This document shows positions 32,095-43,690 of a stretch of 64,000 nt of DNA, piece by piece. Both the position numbers and the translations under genes were made by a program. The stretch spans positions 343,182,263-343,246,262 of the forward strand of contig NC_085138.1 in NCBI RefSeq assembly GCF_035046485.1, written 5' to 3'. This stretch comes from Aedes albopictus. Taxonomy: Eukaryota; Arthropoda; Insecta; Diptera; Culicidae. Under the pieces are notes generated by a model that was not told the DNA's origin, made no database searches, and worked only from the letters and a program-made list of their open reading frames with translations. Every line of letters starts with the position of its first letter. The stretch's first letter is position 1.

Positions 32095-33881
32095 TACAGT
32101 CAGGTTTTTTTTACGCGGTTTTCATTTACGAGGTTTTTTTTACGCGGATTTTTGAATTAACGCGGTTTATTTTTACGCGGATTTTTGAATTAACGCGGTT
32201 TTCATTTACGTAGATTTTTAATTTTAAGCCGGAATTTTCCCAAGCATTATTATAGAGTTTTTCTACATATTTCTGTAGTTTTCGTGCTTAACAGCATTAA
32301 AAAGGTAGAATATGATGCAGAGTAATTTTCTTGATATCCAAGGACATCCAAACTGTTCTTGAGTTTAGATCCTAAAGTCTACGTCTGTAACGGTAACTTC
32401 TTGCATTATACAAAGCAACGATTTGTAATCTATTAAGCCCAGTAAGTCTTTTGAAAGTTCAATAGACAGTTTCAGATCAGTCGGGATATCCTAGGTCATC
32501 CAAACTATTCTGGAGTTTAGATCCTAAAGTTTACGGGTGTACCGGTAACTTCATTCATAATACAAAGCTACGACTTTTATGACTTACTGAACATCTCAAA
32601 GTTGAATAGACAGCATCAGATCTGTTGAGATGTCTAAGGATATCCAAACCGTTCATGAGATTACATGAACTTTTTTCATTGTACGAATCTACGATTTGTA
32701 ATCTATTATGTCCAGAGATTATTATTATATCAATTATTGCATCTATCTATCAGATAATTATGTCTATTATGTCCATTTCTGGCTGTTCAATTGGCTGATT
32801 TGGAATATTTTAAAACTATTTTGGAATAATTATTGATTTAAACCCTGTTTAATTATGTATAGTTACTGTTTTAACTTGAGAAACTACTGTCATAGCCATA
32901 GACTCGAGCATAGACTTTAAAAACGGAGTTCCAGAACACTTAGGATTACCTGGAATTTCCCAAAATTTTCTAAGAATGCTTTGTGACCTTTAACTATCAA
33001 CCCTCGAGCAATCGCGCTGTTGTATTTTGTACAACACGTTCAAATAATCTCGCTTTTCGTGTTCAGCATTAGCGTGGTGCTGACGGTGGTGGGCAACCGC
33101 GCGAGTTACGGAAGGTTAAGTGAACATGGTTTACTGCCTGTACTTCGGCACTTATGCGACAACTGTGAGATGGAGTCTTAACAACGAACCGGTTTAAACC
33201 AGTGTTGCAAAACTTCATCTCATTCATTTGAACATTAACCAACAAATCTTTTTAAACATTTTTCCTTCTATTCATGTTCAAAACGATTTCATTCAATCAG
33301 TGCACCTATCAAATGAGAAGCGAATCCTTGTCAATTGAATACATTGTCACTCGAATGAGTAGCTGGGCACGAAACACGAGAAAACCCTGCAAAATTCCGC
33401 CAGACTGAAAAAATGTCGAATGTCGGGTCAAAGTTGGGTCAATTTTTATCGAATGTTGAGCCACTGTTGGACCAACATCGACCAAGTATTGGGTCCATGT
33501 TGGGTTTGGTGGCCAAAATAAAAATAGGTGAATGATAGGTTGATGTCGGGTTTGACGTCATCAATGATGTTAAAAGCTTTAAACCTTTAAACAATAGCTT
33601 GGCAGTTAGTAGAAATTTTGAGTGACAGGCAAAAATCTTAAAATGTTGTCTTAAAATAATTCGTTGAGTTCATTTTTTAATATAAAATCAAGAAGGAAAT
33701 TATTGAGTTAAAAGTGGTTTTCATTTACGCGGATTTTTGAATTAACGCGGTTTTCATTTACGCGGATTTTTGAATTAACGCGGTTTTTTTTTACGCGGAT
33801 TTTTGAATTAACGCGGTTTATTTTTACGCGGTTTTTTTTTACGCGGTATGTATCCCCCGCGTAAAAAAAAACCTGACTGTA
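32095..33881. mobile_element. TIR element with ACGCGG subterminal tandem repeats
   Basis: Element 32097-33879 (1783 bp): the left end CAGTCAGGTTTTTTTTACGC is mirrored by the right end GCGTAAAAAAAAACCTGACTG. TA lies at 32095-32096 and 33880-33881. Both ends carry runs of about 30-bp units (TTTACGCGG, ATTTTTGAATTAACGCGG): about three units at the left, four or more at the right. The interior holds a separate 152-bp tandem repeat. No transposase is recognised; a Tc1/mariner/pogo-type non-autonomous element is the best guess. Confidence 0.8.
32333..32720. repeat. 152-bp tandem repeat, about 2.5 copies
   Basis: Units starting at about 32333, 32484 and 32637 share GATATCC, CATCCAAACT.TTC, GTTTAGATCCTAAAGT and ACGGTAACTTC-like words. 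The third unit is partial. It lies inside the TIR element. Confidence 0.7.
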
Positions 33882-34696
33882 CTGACCAACCTGCAAAAGC
33901 GAGGATTGAGGTTGGTGGTCATATCCTCAATATTTCCACTCCGAAAGATTGATCCAACCGATCCAACCACCACTATCATCCAGTTTGACCAAACCATCAA
34001 GATCATCCAAGTTTGTCAAACTTTCCCCTCGAGTTGTTTGATTCGATCTATCCAGCAGGGCAAAAGAGTCAGCAGATTAAGCGAAGACCATTCCATCAGT
34101 GAGGAAGAGATAGCAATTCACCAACGTTCATCGCGTGGTTCACGGCGTTCATGGTGGCCAGTACAATTGAATTTTATGGAATGCTTTGAAAGCAAATTTC
34201 TAGAAATAAAGAGTCACGTTTTTGCTTTGTAAATATAATAAAGACTTCATCATTAGAAAAGTGCAAATTTCAATACTACGCTTGCGTATTCAATTCCATT
34301 AATAATTATGAAAAAAAAATTTTTTGATAGTTTTGGTCATTTATTACGCCACATTCGATTTTTTTTGTAAGCATTCATAAACTCTTATCTATTGAACCCA
34401 ATCTCTCCGATTAGCATGATGAATTGTTAAATAGTGGATCTATTTACTAATTCATCGTGCTATTTTTCCTAATGTCTTGAGAAGGTTAATGTTTTTTAAT
34501 TACTAACACAAGTTATGAACTTCTATCGTTGAATCAAAATATTTCATACAAAATGGAGCTTAAACAGTATTAACAGTTAGGTTCGAACAAGTTTTGATTT
34601 TTGCTAATGTCATAGTAAATATGTATAGCAGTAAAGGTTTAGAAAACAAAGGCTGATAAGTGGTTATTGCCATATTGATTTGTTTGTTTCGTCTAT
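33882..34696. other. unassigned DNA
   Basis: A plus-strand frame at 33906-34232 (His/Arg/Ser-rich) has no recognisable similarity. Nothing else seen. Confidence 0.3.
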
Positions 34697-35051
34697 AATT
34701 GGGTTTTTAAATTAAGAAAAATGTATCGAATTTTTGATTTTATACGAAAGAGCACCTTTTTCTGAGCCACTATGATTTTTTTCAGATTTTTTGAACTTTA
34801 TTTTGGTACCTAAAATCAATTTCAAAGAGATTTTTTGAAATCACCTTTTGATAGCTGGGTAGCTGTTTGACAGCTCCACTCAGTACAAAATGCGACGAGG
34901 GGTGATTCGACAAATTGCTCCCATACAAACTTCAAATTGATTTTTAAATAGGTTCCCGAGCACCAAAATTCATGAAAATTTGGATTTCGGCTCAGTTTTG
35001 CATGCAGATTCAGAATATGGAATTATTTCAACACCGCTAAAGAAGCCAATT
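34697..35051 (+). repeat. dispersed AATTGG repeat, copy C
   Basis: 355 bp, start AATTGGGTTTTTAAATTAAG, end GCCAATT. Closely similar to copy B over its whole length, including AAAATGCGACGAGGGGTGAT. Confidence 0.8.
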
Positions 35052-36019
35052 GAAAATGTTTGCTTTATCAGTTATTGTTAAAACAGATTTCTCTAGAGCT
35101 AGATTGATGATTACTGAACGATAATTAAATTATATGTCCTGAGAGTGACTTTGGGATTTTTTGGCAGTTTTTCTCTCTTTGCCATAAGCGGTTTTTGTCG
35201 TCCGAATAGCTTGAAACAGTTTCATTGGCAAACTTGAGGCTTTAGATAAAACGAAGAGAACAAATCTGTCGAAAATATACTGAGTTTCCCTATATAGTTC
35301 TAGCATTTTATACTGAAGGCTCTAGAAAACCGCATATGCGTTAGTGGAAATAAAAGAATAGAACATGATAAACCAATGTTAAATATTAAACATTATTCCT
35401 AAATAATCTAATGAAAATTTACGATGCGCAACTTACTTGAGCTTGAAAATGTTTATTTGGCAGCGCTTTCTTGTTTCCTTTATTCCACCATTCCATCAAT
35501 TATTTCTTTCTCAAGGATTATTGATGAAATCACGCAGATCAAACCAAATATCAATCTAATATCTTCGACATTACCCCTTTCCAGAGAGATAGAGCTAGCC
35601 GAGGTTCGAACAGAGAGAAAATCTCCAGGCAGTATGAGAGAAGTTAATGCATGAAGAGAGAGAAAAAATGTCCGTGCATGCTTATCATACGTGCACAGCT
35701 AGCAAAGCAAAGCCTTTTATTGAATCAATGCGTCGTCGGTGGGTGCGCGGTTGATTTTCAGTCCTACCGATCCCAATGCCAATAATGCGGAAGATAATGT
35801 ATACAATGCATCTCTGTAAATTTTGTATTTATGTTGTTTTTAATAAATTTTCTATTTACATTATTTCTTCTTCTAAGCTTTACCATTTTTACATATTCAA
35901 ACATATGACATATTTTTTTATTACAAAAACTTTTTAGACAGCCCATGGGATGGGACTCGAAACACCTTCAGCGCCATCTTGCTGAATTACCTTTATATTT
36001 CGACATTACACAAAATTAC
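35052..36019. other. unassigned AT-rich DNA
   Basis: No gene or complete repeat recognised. A purine-rich GAGAGA patch occurs near 35585-35665. Confidence 0.3.
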
Positions 36020-37326
36020 TACCCAACTAACATTTATTGTGAATGTAAACGTCAACAAAGCGTTCTTAATACGGCTTGATGCTGAGTTACTGTGTTGTAC
36101 ATATGGACGGAAGCTTCTATGCAAGCCCTATACCAATGAATCTGGCGAACTTAATCAGCTTGTACATGCTGTGCGATCAGCTTTTATGCCACCTAGTCAT
36201 AGCTCTTTTCTCGGCTCCTATGTGACCACTAACTGAATAACATCTTGAGAAGGCGCTTTTTCAGCCTTTTCGCAATTGTTAAATAATAGTTTAACGGCAT
36301 CCCCAAATTAAACGATTAAATATAATTAGCTTATGGATACCGTGACGCAATACATGTGGAACTGGAATTATCACTTTTAAAATTGAATAATTAAAGTACT
36401 TGCCGCTACTTGGAATCGAACTCCCGATCTCCGTATCCACTGGTCCCGATGATGTACTCGCTGCCACACTGCTATATATAAATATCATAGAAAATAGCCC
36501 GTTTTGTTTTACTCCAGACAAGGCTTCATAATTGTGCCACAAGAAACCTTACCCAACTTCATCTTGCTGTAAAAGCTTGTGAAACGTCAAACGCAATAAT
36601 GTTTACATTGAACAAGCTGTGTGGTTGCGCCAACAGATTCTTCTTCACAGCTTCTAGCTGAAAGAGTGTTCTTTAAACGGGTACGAAGCGCTGCTGTTTT
36701 GTGTTTTGGCAACATTACAAAACGTACTGTATAAAAGCAGCTGTTGTAGTGGCTGGGACTCTTACTCGATTTGCACATCTTCCGGCATTGAATTAAAGTG
36801 CAATAAAAGCAACCCAAATAATTTCACAGCACATACATGGATAGCTGTAAAGAATTTGTGTAGTAGCTATATATCCCGCTTAAAGTTTGTTTTGACAATA
36901 ATGTTTATATCCGACAAGCCGTGTTGGTAAACCAACAGTTTCTTTATTACAGCTTCTAGCCGTAATGAAATCGCATAACATAACGCGCTGCTGGTTTGGG
37001 GATTTGTCAGTATAACGAATTGTACTGTATAGTAGCAGCTGTTTTGTTAGTGGGGACTCCTATTCGATGTGTTCAAGTTTTCACATCTTCCGGGAAATCT
37101 CCCGAAGTTGGAATACGGTGGAGTAAAGGCAGCCCCAGTGACAAGTAATGAATTTCTGAAAACCGAGTTTGGTAGCTGTATGATGCTTGTTTTGCAGTCG
37201 TGTATTAGCTTACGATTTATATTTGACTAGCTTTCCTTTTATTCGGCGTTGACTGCTTTTACTCGATGGTTACACAACAGAAAGCAAATGATTGAAGCTT
37301 ATAGCGCTGAAAATGTTAGTTGGGTA
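36020..37326. mobile_element. TIR element with internal 300-bp duplication
   Basis: Element 36022-37324 with termini CCCAACTAACATTT and AAATGTTAGTTGGG, TA at 36020-36021 and 37325-37326. Inside, a segment from about 36590 is repeated in direct orientation from about 36890: AATAATGTTTA..., CAACAGTTTCTT, ACAGCTTCTAGC and AGCAGCTGTT recur at an offset of about 301 bp. No transposase recognised. Confidence 0.72.
36395..36490 (-). repeat. tRNA-derived SINE fragment
   Basis: The minus strand contains GTGGCAGCGAGTAC (A-box-like) and GGGAGTTCGATTCC (B box) at tRNA spacing. The acceptor stem does not pair, so this is a SINE head, not a tRNA gene. Confidence 0.5.
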
Positions 37327-37400
37327 CTGAAGGGTGTTATTTGTCAGAAGGGGTATTTCTTATTTATAGGCAACGCCAGTAAGCCACCATAATGTGCAAG

Positions 37401-37602
37401 TTATTAATTAATTTTTTATCAGTATTAACGAGATTTTTAGCCCTAGGCTAGTTCATCTCGGGACCCACGCTTTATTTCCCCTCCGAAGGAAGAACTCACA
37501 CTTTGCAAATTTGTCGGGAGTGGGATTCGAACCCAGGTCCACGGCGTGTTAGTCACGCGATTTAACCATCACACCAGGTCCGCTACACGAATTATTGATT
37601 AA
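37401..37602 (-). repeat. tRNA-derived SINE, Feilai-like, copy 1
   Basis: Minus strand: tRNA-like head GCGGACCTGGTGTGATGGTT (about 37583 downward) with B box GGGTTCGAATCC, a GGTCCCGAGATGAACTAG body and an A-rich 3' end. Flanks TTATTAATTAA (37401-37411) and TTATTGATTAA (37592-37602) form an 11-bp TSD with one mismatch. The type matches the Aedes SINE family known as Feilai; I name the family from memory. Confidence 0.75.
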
Positions 37603-38730
37603 CTGGTGTTAGAGACCGCCAGTGCACCAGTAATTTCGGTGCAAAGTTCGGTGGCACACCAACCGAGTTATAAGATTACACAAAGAAAGCTGTGAACTGT
37701 TTATTACCACTAATGCATTGTAATCGTTGGATTCATTACATTTAAATAAAAAATATTGGGAAAAATATACTTCTGCATAAATTGTTTCTTTTGTTCGATG
37801 ATTTATTACATCTGAATTTAGTTTCTTTTTTTGTATTTTTTTTTTGTATCATACATTTCAATAGTTGTTTATTTAAATTAAAAAAATATATGGCAACACG
37901 GCATAATGCTCTGCAATGATGATGCTCTCGATCACGCGCTGCTGCATTGAAAGGATGATAGGTTGATCTGGAGGGGAAATATTGAACCAATCAATTGATC
38001 CATGGAATAATTTGACCCATGGTTTGAACAATCTTCGGATTGATGTAAAATTTTCGAAGGAGGGGAAATATTGTAGAGAAAATTGAAGTAAAATGCGTTA
38101 TGGAGCGGAAATATTGCTGCGTGGTTGATCAAACGGAAGATAGGGGAAAAATTGAATGATTGATATCAATCTATTTTTGAACAATATCATACATTCAATG
38201 TTTCCATAAAACGGCCAACTATTGATCAATATATGCATCGTGTGACTGGCGCTATACGGCCATGTTTTTGAAGTCATCATCTGTTTCAGGTCAAACATTT
38301 GATTTAGGCGTAGTTTACGAATGATATTTTTTCTTTAACAAAAAAGTTCTTTGCATCCCCAATTGCGGCCTAATTTGAACACGTTTTTATTTATTGTAAC
38401 ATATTTCAGCTAAGAGAATTAGATTTTTTCATGATTTTCCTAGTATTTTCGAAAATGTTCTTTTTTGTTGTGGAAAATATTACGCGCTTTTCAAGTGTTG
38501 GTCCAGAAAAGTGTACTGTTTACAAACTTTTGCTGTCAAAATGGGGTTCAACGCACAATAGGGGTCAGAGATGTTGGCTCGCTTTTTTACTGTGGGGTAG
38601 TTTTCGGATGACAAGTGGCTGAACGTGGCGATCAGAGTGCAGAGCTGCCACTCAGCGAAAAAAACTAGCGAAATTCATCGAAATACCTTATGAAAATTAG
38701 CTATAACTCATTCTTATGGATGACATAAGA
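37603..38730. other. unassigned AT-rich DNA
   Basis: No gene recognised. GGGGAAATATTG recurs loosely at 37974, 38064 and 38108, suggesting a decayed repeat. Confidence 0.3.
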
Positions 38731-38871
38731 ATAGGGAGCGTCCATAAATTACGTCACGCGAAAATCGACCATTTTCACACTTTTTGTATGAGACCTAAGA
38801 AATTTTTGTATGGGTCGTCACACTTTACTGAACCCCCTCAAAGCGTGACGTAATTTATGGACGTTCCCATA
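38731..38871. repeat. short foldback MITE, 3-bp TSD (ATA)
   Basis: Element 38734-38868 (135 bp): GGGAGCGTCCATAAATTACG mirrored by CGTAATTTATGGACGTTCCC. TSD ATA on both sides. The termini resemble the 155-bp elements at 39190 and 51588. Confidence 0.8.
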
Positions 38872-38939
38872 CCTTATGAAAATCGATCGTGCTTGCTATG
38901 ACAAATTTTATAAGATAGACTTATGAAAAGAACAAAAAA

Positions 38940-39012
38940 ATCTTAAAATGATGCAGATTGGATTCGATCCATGAACGTCGGGATCATCGAGCCCGTGTTT
39001 TATCCGTGTATG
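38940..39012 (-). repeat. tRNA-like SINE fragment
   Basis: The minus strand carries an A-box-like TAGCAACATACACGG and a B box GGATCGAATCC. No pairing acceptor stem. Confidence 0.4.
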
Positions 39013-39186
39013 TTGCTAAACATGAATAAAAGCCACGTTGTGAGACGATTTTATGTCATAGAGTGACCTTATAAAATTCATCCGAATCCAAGTCCGAATC
39101 ATTATGAATTATTTAAAGGCCGTTTCATAAGTTGGGCCTTATGCAAATCTTAAGGTTATTTGGCTGAGTGTGGGAAAAAATTTCGC

Positions 39187-39347
39187 CTAGGGAACGTTCA
39201 AAAATTACGTCCAACATTTGGGGGAGGGGGGGTCTAGAAAAGTGTGACAGTACGTGTATTGGGTATAGGGAAATTGCGTGACAGAGGGGTGAGGGGGGGT
39301 ATAGAAATCCCGAAAAACGATGGACGTAATTTTTGAATCTTCCCCTA
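39187..39347. repeat. 155-bp MITE, 3-bp TSD (CTA)
   Basis: Element 39190-39344, start GGGAACGTTCAAAAATTACG, end ACGTAATTTTTGAATCTTCCC, TSD CTA. The same family and exact length occur in the opposite orientation at 51588-51742. Confidence 0.85.
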
Positions 39348-39499
39348 CACTGAACGGCGGCTTGCGGTGAAAATTAATACTATTCTGAGGGTCAATTTAA
39401 ATACACAACGCCACTAAATTTGTGCAGACTGATTTTCGTTTCAATTCAACAGAATTATGTTTTCAATTTTACCATGGACTCGATTTTTAATTATAAAAA

Positions 39500-39590
39500 G
39501 TTTCTGTTGGCAACCGGATTCGAACCAAGAACCTTGAAATCACCAGGCTCGCACGCTACCACTCGGCTATCGAACCGGTTGATGTGAGAA
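39500..39590 (-). repeat. tRNA-like SINE fragment
   Basis: The minus strand reads GATAGCCGAGTGGTAGCGTG (A box) and TTGGTTCGAATCCGG (B box). The ends do not form an acceptor stem, so it is treated as a SINE or tRNA pseudogene. Confidence 0.5.
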
Positions 39591-40215
39591 GAAACAAAAC
39601 GCACACAAGAAGCGTTGGTGGGTCAATGATCATGTTTTGCCATGGTAAATTTAAAATCATTGTTATGCTTGTCATTACTGCAAGCCGCCTTTCAGTGTAC
39701 CCTCTATCATGTTTTAGAACCAGTAAAAAGACGTAACTACCAAACAAGAAAAGTTCAATTTTCGATTACAAAACTAAATTTAATACCGTTTCATCATGCT
39801 AAAAGCAAGTCAGTATGTGATTTAAAAATAAAGATTAATATATTCAGCATATTAGATTGAAAAATTTCATTCCGAAAAAATCAGTGTTCTGTTTTCACCA
39901 TTATGAAATATAAGCCTCTTCTCTCGCTTGTTTTTGTTGTTGCTTTGTTTGAAGAGCGAAAATCGGCTAAAAATTGAAATCTCTCTGGGTGATTATTTTT
40001 CTCAAATGAAAGGATAATGAGCCATTTTACGAAGTGACAACAATGCGTAGAGAGTGGGACCTTACACACCTGGTGAAAACATTAATAAAAGTGCGCCATT
40101 GCCCGAATAAAATCCTGAATTAATCCACCTATGGTGAACAGAACCCTTCCTACACTTATTAAAATTATTGTTGTATTCTGTATTCGTATGTATGATTGTG
40201 ATTTTTAGTCATTCT
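39591..40215. other. unassigned AT-rich DNA
   Basis: No gene or repeat recognised. Confidence 0.3.
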
Positions 40216-40789
40216 AAAAAATATTGTAGATTTGACATTTTATCAAAAATCTCTCAATAGCGTGAATTTTATAAAACCTAAGTACTCCGCGAAAGATATC
40301 TCGGAAACAAAATGTCCAAACGGAATGAAATTCAATATCATACTACTAGGATGCTGCACCTTTCATTTGCTGATTGGAGAACTCAAAACGATTGACACAC
40401 GGCTGAAGCATTTTTCAAAGACCTCTTAAAAAGTTAAGTTGTATTACTCCAAAGTACTCCCCGAAAGATATCTCGGTTACAAAATGTTCAATCGGAATGA
40501 AATTCAAAAACGTTCTTCTAGGATGCAGTAGCTTTCGTTTCGGGCCTTAAGAACCCGAATCGGTTGATAGACGGCTGAGAAATTTATGGTGATACACTTT
40601 GTCAAAAATATCTAAAATAATTAAGTTGTACTACTCCCTAGCACTCTTTGAAAGATATCTCGGTAATCGAACGTCCAATCAAAATAAAATTCAAAAGCGT
40701 TCTACTAGGATGTAGTAGCTTTCATTTGCTTCAAAGAGAACTTAAATCGGTCAACAGACTGCTGAGAACCGTGAGTGACATTTTTTGTA

Positions 40790-40821
<32 letters not shown>

Positions 40822-40974
40822 ACACACACACACACACACGCACATACAGACATTTGCTCAATTCGTCGAGCTGAGTTGATTGGTATATGTGACTCGGCCC
40901 TGCGGGCCTCGGATCGAAAGTAGGTTTTCCAAGCGGTATTTATACCCTTCTTATGGGTGTAAGAAGGGTAAAAA
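40216..40974 (+). mobile_element. Helentron/DINE-like repeat, copy 1
   Basis: Three or so tandem units of about 180 bp (each with GAAAGATATCTCGG at about 40290, 40464 and 40648) are followed by a (CA)n microsatellite (about 40797-40848). A conserved tail comes next (TTCGTCGAGCTGAGTTGATT, GGCCCTGCGGGCC). Last is a perfect hairpin with a 10-bp stem ACCCTTCTTA/TAAGAAGGGT and a 6-nt loop (40944-40969), followed by an A run. Tandem units, microsatellite, then 3' hairpin resemble DINE-1/Helentron-type elements. The assignment is inference; the encoded repeats are not a known protein. Confidence 0.55.
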
Positions 40975-41129
40975 AGGCTTTTCCTACATACATTCCGTGA
41001 TATTTTTGCTACTGTTTATTATGCTCAAATATTACAAAGAGATAGTAGCTTTTATGTATTTGATGCAATTGCATTTTCATGTATAACTAACTTGTGTAAC
41101 CAAATATGATCATAAAAAATCTGTTGACA

Positions 41130-41899
41130 AACGGCTGAGAAATGTATTATGATACATTTTATCAAAAATCTCTCAAAAGCGTAAATTTCATTACTCCTTA
41201 GTACTCGTGGAAAGATATCTCGGAAACAAAATGTCCAAACGGCATGAAATTTAATAGCATACTACTTGGATGCTGTAGCTTTCATTTGATGCTGAGAGAA
41301 CTCAAATCGATTGACACACGGCTGATTCATTTATTATGAAGCATTTTGTCAAAGACCTCTTAAAAAGTTAAGTTGTATTACTCCAAAGTACTCCCCGAAA
41401 GATATCTCGGTTAAAAAATGTCCAATCGGAATGAAATTCAAAAGCGTTCTTCTAGGGTGCAGTAGCTTTCGTCTCGGGCCTTAAGAACCCGAATCGGTTG
41501 ATAGACGGCTGAGAAATTTATGGTGATACACTTTGTCAAAAATATCTAAAATAATTAAGTTGTACTACTCTCTAGCTCTCTTTGAAAGATATCTCGGTAA
41601 CCGAACGTCCAATCAAAATAAAATTCAATAGCGTTCTACTAGGATGTAGTAGCTTTCATTTGCTTCCAAGAGAACTCAAATCGGTCAACAGACGGCTGAG
41701 AACCGTGAGTGACATTTTTTTGTAACATACATACACACACACATACACACACACATACACACACGCACATACAGACATTTGCTCAATTCGTCGAGCTGAG
41801 TTGATTGGTATATGTGACTCGGCCCTGCGGGCCTCGGATCGAAAGTGGGTTTTCCAAGCGGTATTTATACCCTTCTTATGGGTGTAAGAAGGGTAAAAA
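41130..41899 (+). mobile_element. Helentron/DINE-like repeat, copy 2
   Basis: Second copy in the same orientation, offset about 925 bp from copy 1. It has GAAAGATATCTCGG units at about 41210, 41397 and 41583, a shorter CA-rich microsatellite at 41729-41770, the same tail and an identical hairpin at 41869-41894. Copies differ by scattered substitutions and microsatellite length. Confidence 0.55.
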
Positions 41900-42008
41900 T
41901 ACAGTAGAAAAACCGAACGTTGTATTGTAACAGCAGTACTATTTAGAACCATATTGTTACAATAGACACCACAGTAAAAATAAAAATACAAAAAACAATA
42001 ATATGTAA

Positions 42009-42271
42009 TGTAGACACTTAGGGCAATACACTGTGCTGGAGAGTACATTTTTCGTCACAGAGTTGCTCAGAATTTCTCCGGATTGCTCCCGTGTTTACAT
42101 GGGTGTTGCCTGATTTATCACAAAATCAAAACAATATTGCCCGATATCTTGCTTTTCTTACAGCTTTAGGGGTGTTTATTAACAAATTTCGTCGATCATT
42201 GGTGAAAAGAGTTACTCAGAATTTCTCAGAGAAACTCTCGTTTGCACAGTGTCTTGCCCCTAGTGTAGACA
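42009..42271. repeat. hAT-like MITE with 8-bp TSD
   Basis: Element 42017-42263 (247 bp) starts CTTAGGGCAATACACTGTGC and ends with the mirrored GCACAGTGTCTTGCCCCTAG. Perfect TSD TGTAGACA at 42009-42016 and 42264-42271. Confidence 0.83.
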
Positions 42272-42329
42272 TCATATATATTTGATGAGCAAGTTGCAGC
42301 AGCTGGAGTCTTGACTGGAGTTTCCCAAC

Positions 42330-43690
42330 ATGGCTAATAGCGTGGTTCAAAAAATCGTTTTTGCTCCACACCGCTTATTCGATTCCTAACCAGATTATAT
42401 GCCTTCTCACAAAATTTGAGTTCATTTGGTTGAAAATTGAGACTGCACAAGCCCGTCAAAGTTTGTATGGGAATTACTATGGGAAAACGATGTTTTTCAT
42501 TCAATCAACCGTAGCATTTCCCCAAGTGCCCTAGTGGGTTAGTCGACCCTTGGTAATCCTAGGCTACTCTATCAGCTACAACTTTGCCGAAGACCGCATT
42601 CAAATCGGATGCCTCATTAATTAGTTACCGATTTTTATCCAGAATCGAAATCTTTACTCATGATGGTTAAACTATTCGGTGGGCATCACTGCATTCTGCA
42701 GTGGAACATAGTAGCCATTAGTAATCCTACATTATAGAGATCTGCGGAGGCGGCCATTGTAAGCCAATCGTGCAGAAAGAACTGTCAAAGTGTGAGCCAA
42801 ATGAACAGGCTGATCGTTCGTAAGAAGGCGTCGATTGAACGGTATTGCAATCCGAACTAAATAAATTAAAATTATTTATTTTTAATATCGAGAAATTGAC
42901 GGTATATGTAAGTTTAGTAAAAAGATAGAATTTAATTAATTCTGCTTTCAAAAGCTCAAGCTTATGACGAAACTTTTGTTGCTGCACTTCTCGAAAAAAC
43001 TTTCATTGCTGCTTCTTGCTTTAGTTCTGCTGATATGTTTAGCTTAACACTTTGCAATAAATTTCAGATTTCATCGATTGCTCCGCTATTTTTTTCAAAA
43101 TTTTGAAAAAAAAATTCTATCATAATTAGAAAATGTAAACAAAACAACTTGAACCACTACGAAGTCACGCACAAAGTTTGAACATCTAGCTTTGCAGCAA
43201 GTGTTGGCCGCTGATGCAAACAAAATGAACAGCGTTGCCGAATCGACATATGTAACTTCCGCTTATCTCTATGTAGAGGATTTCTAGTAGCCATGATTTC
43301 AGTGTGCTATCTTTGGCGCCATATGCAGCAATGTTGCCTGCTGGGAAGCTGGAGGATCATAGCTAAAGTTTGCCCAGTTGGATACAAATCGATAACAAAT
43401 TAATTAAGCGTCCGATTTGAATGCGGTCTTCGGCAAAGTTGTAGCATATAGAGTAGCCTAGTATTACCAAGGGTCGACTAACCCAATAGGGCACTTGTGG
43501 AAATGCTACGGTCGATTGAATGAAAAACATCGTTTTCCCATAGTAATTCCCATACAAACTTTGACGGGCTTGTGCAGTCTCAATTTTCAACCAAATGAGC
43601 TCAAATTTTGTGAGAAGGCATATAATCTGGTTAGGAATCGAATGAGCGGTGTGGAGCAAAAACGATTTTTTGAACCACGCTAATGGCTAA
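42330..43690. repeat. 1.35-kb foldback element, hAT-like, with nested insertion
   Basis: Element 42338-43682 has arms of about 290 bp (TAGCGTGGTTCAAAAAATCG mirrored at 43663-43682) and perfect 8-bp TSDs ATGGCTAA at 42330-42337 and 43683-43690. Its middle (about 42730-43275) is bounded by imperfect inverted repeats around TATAGAGAT.TGCGGAGG, suggesting a second element inserted within. Confidence 0.85.

Noticed and set aside
33715..33850. CRISPR-like spaced repeats (ACGCGG units)
   Set aside because: Eukaryotic context; units are simple tandem subterminal repeats without unique spacers and lie inside a TIR element.
39500..39590. tRNA genes at 36395-36490, 38940-39012, 39500-39590, 52436-52520 and in the SINE heads
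   Set aside because: A and B boxes are present but acceptor stems do not pair and lengths are off; TSDs or bodies show several to be SINEs.
40648..40923. ORF with a poly-HT tract
   Set aside because: The His-Thr run is the translated CA microsatellite; the ORF belongs to the Helentron-like repeat.
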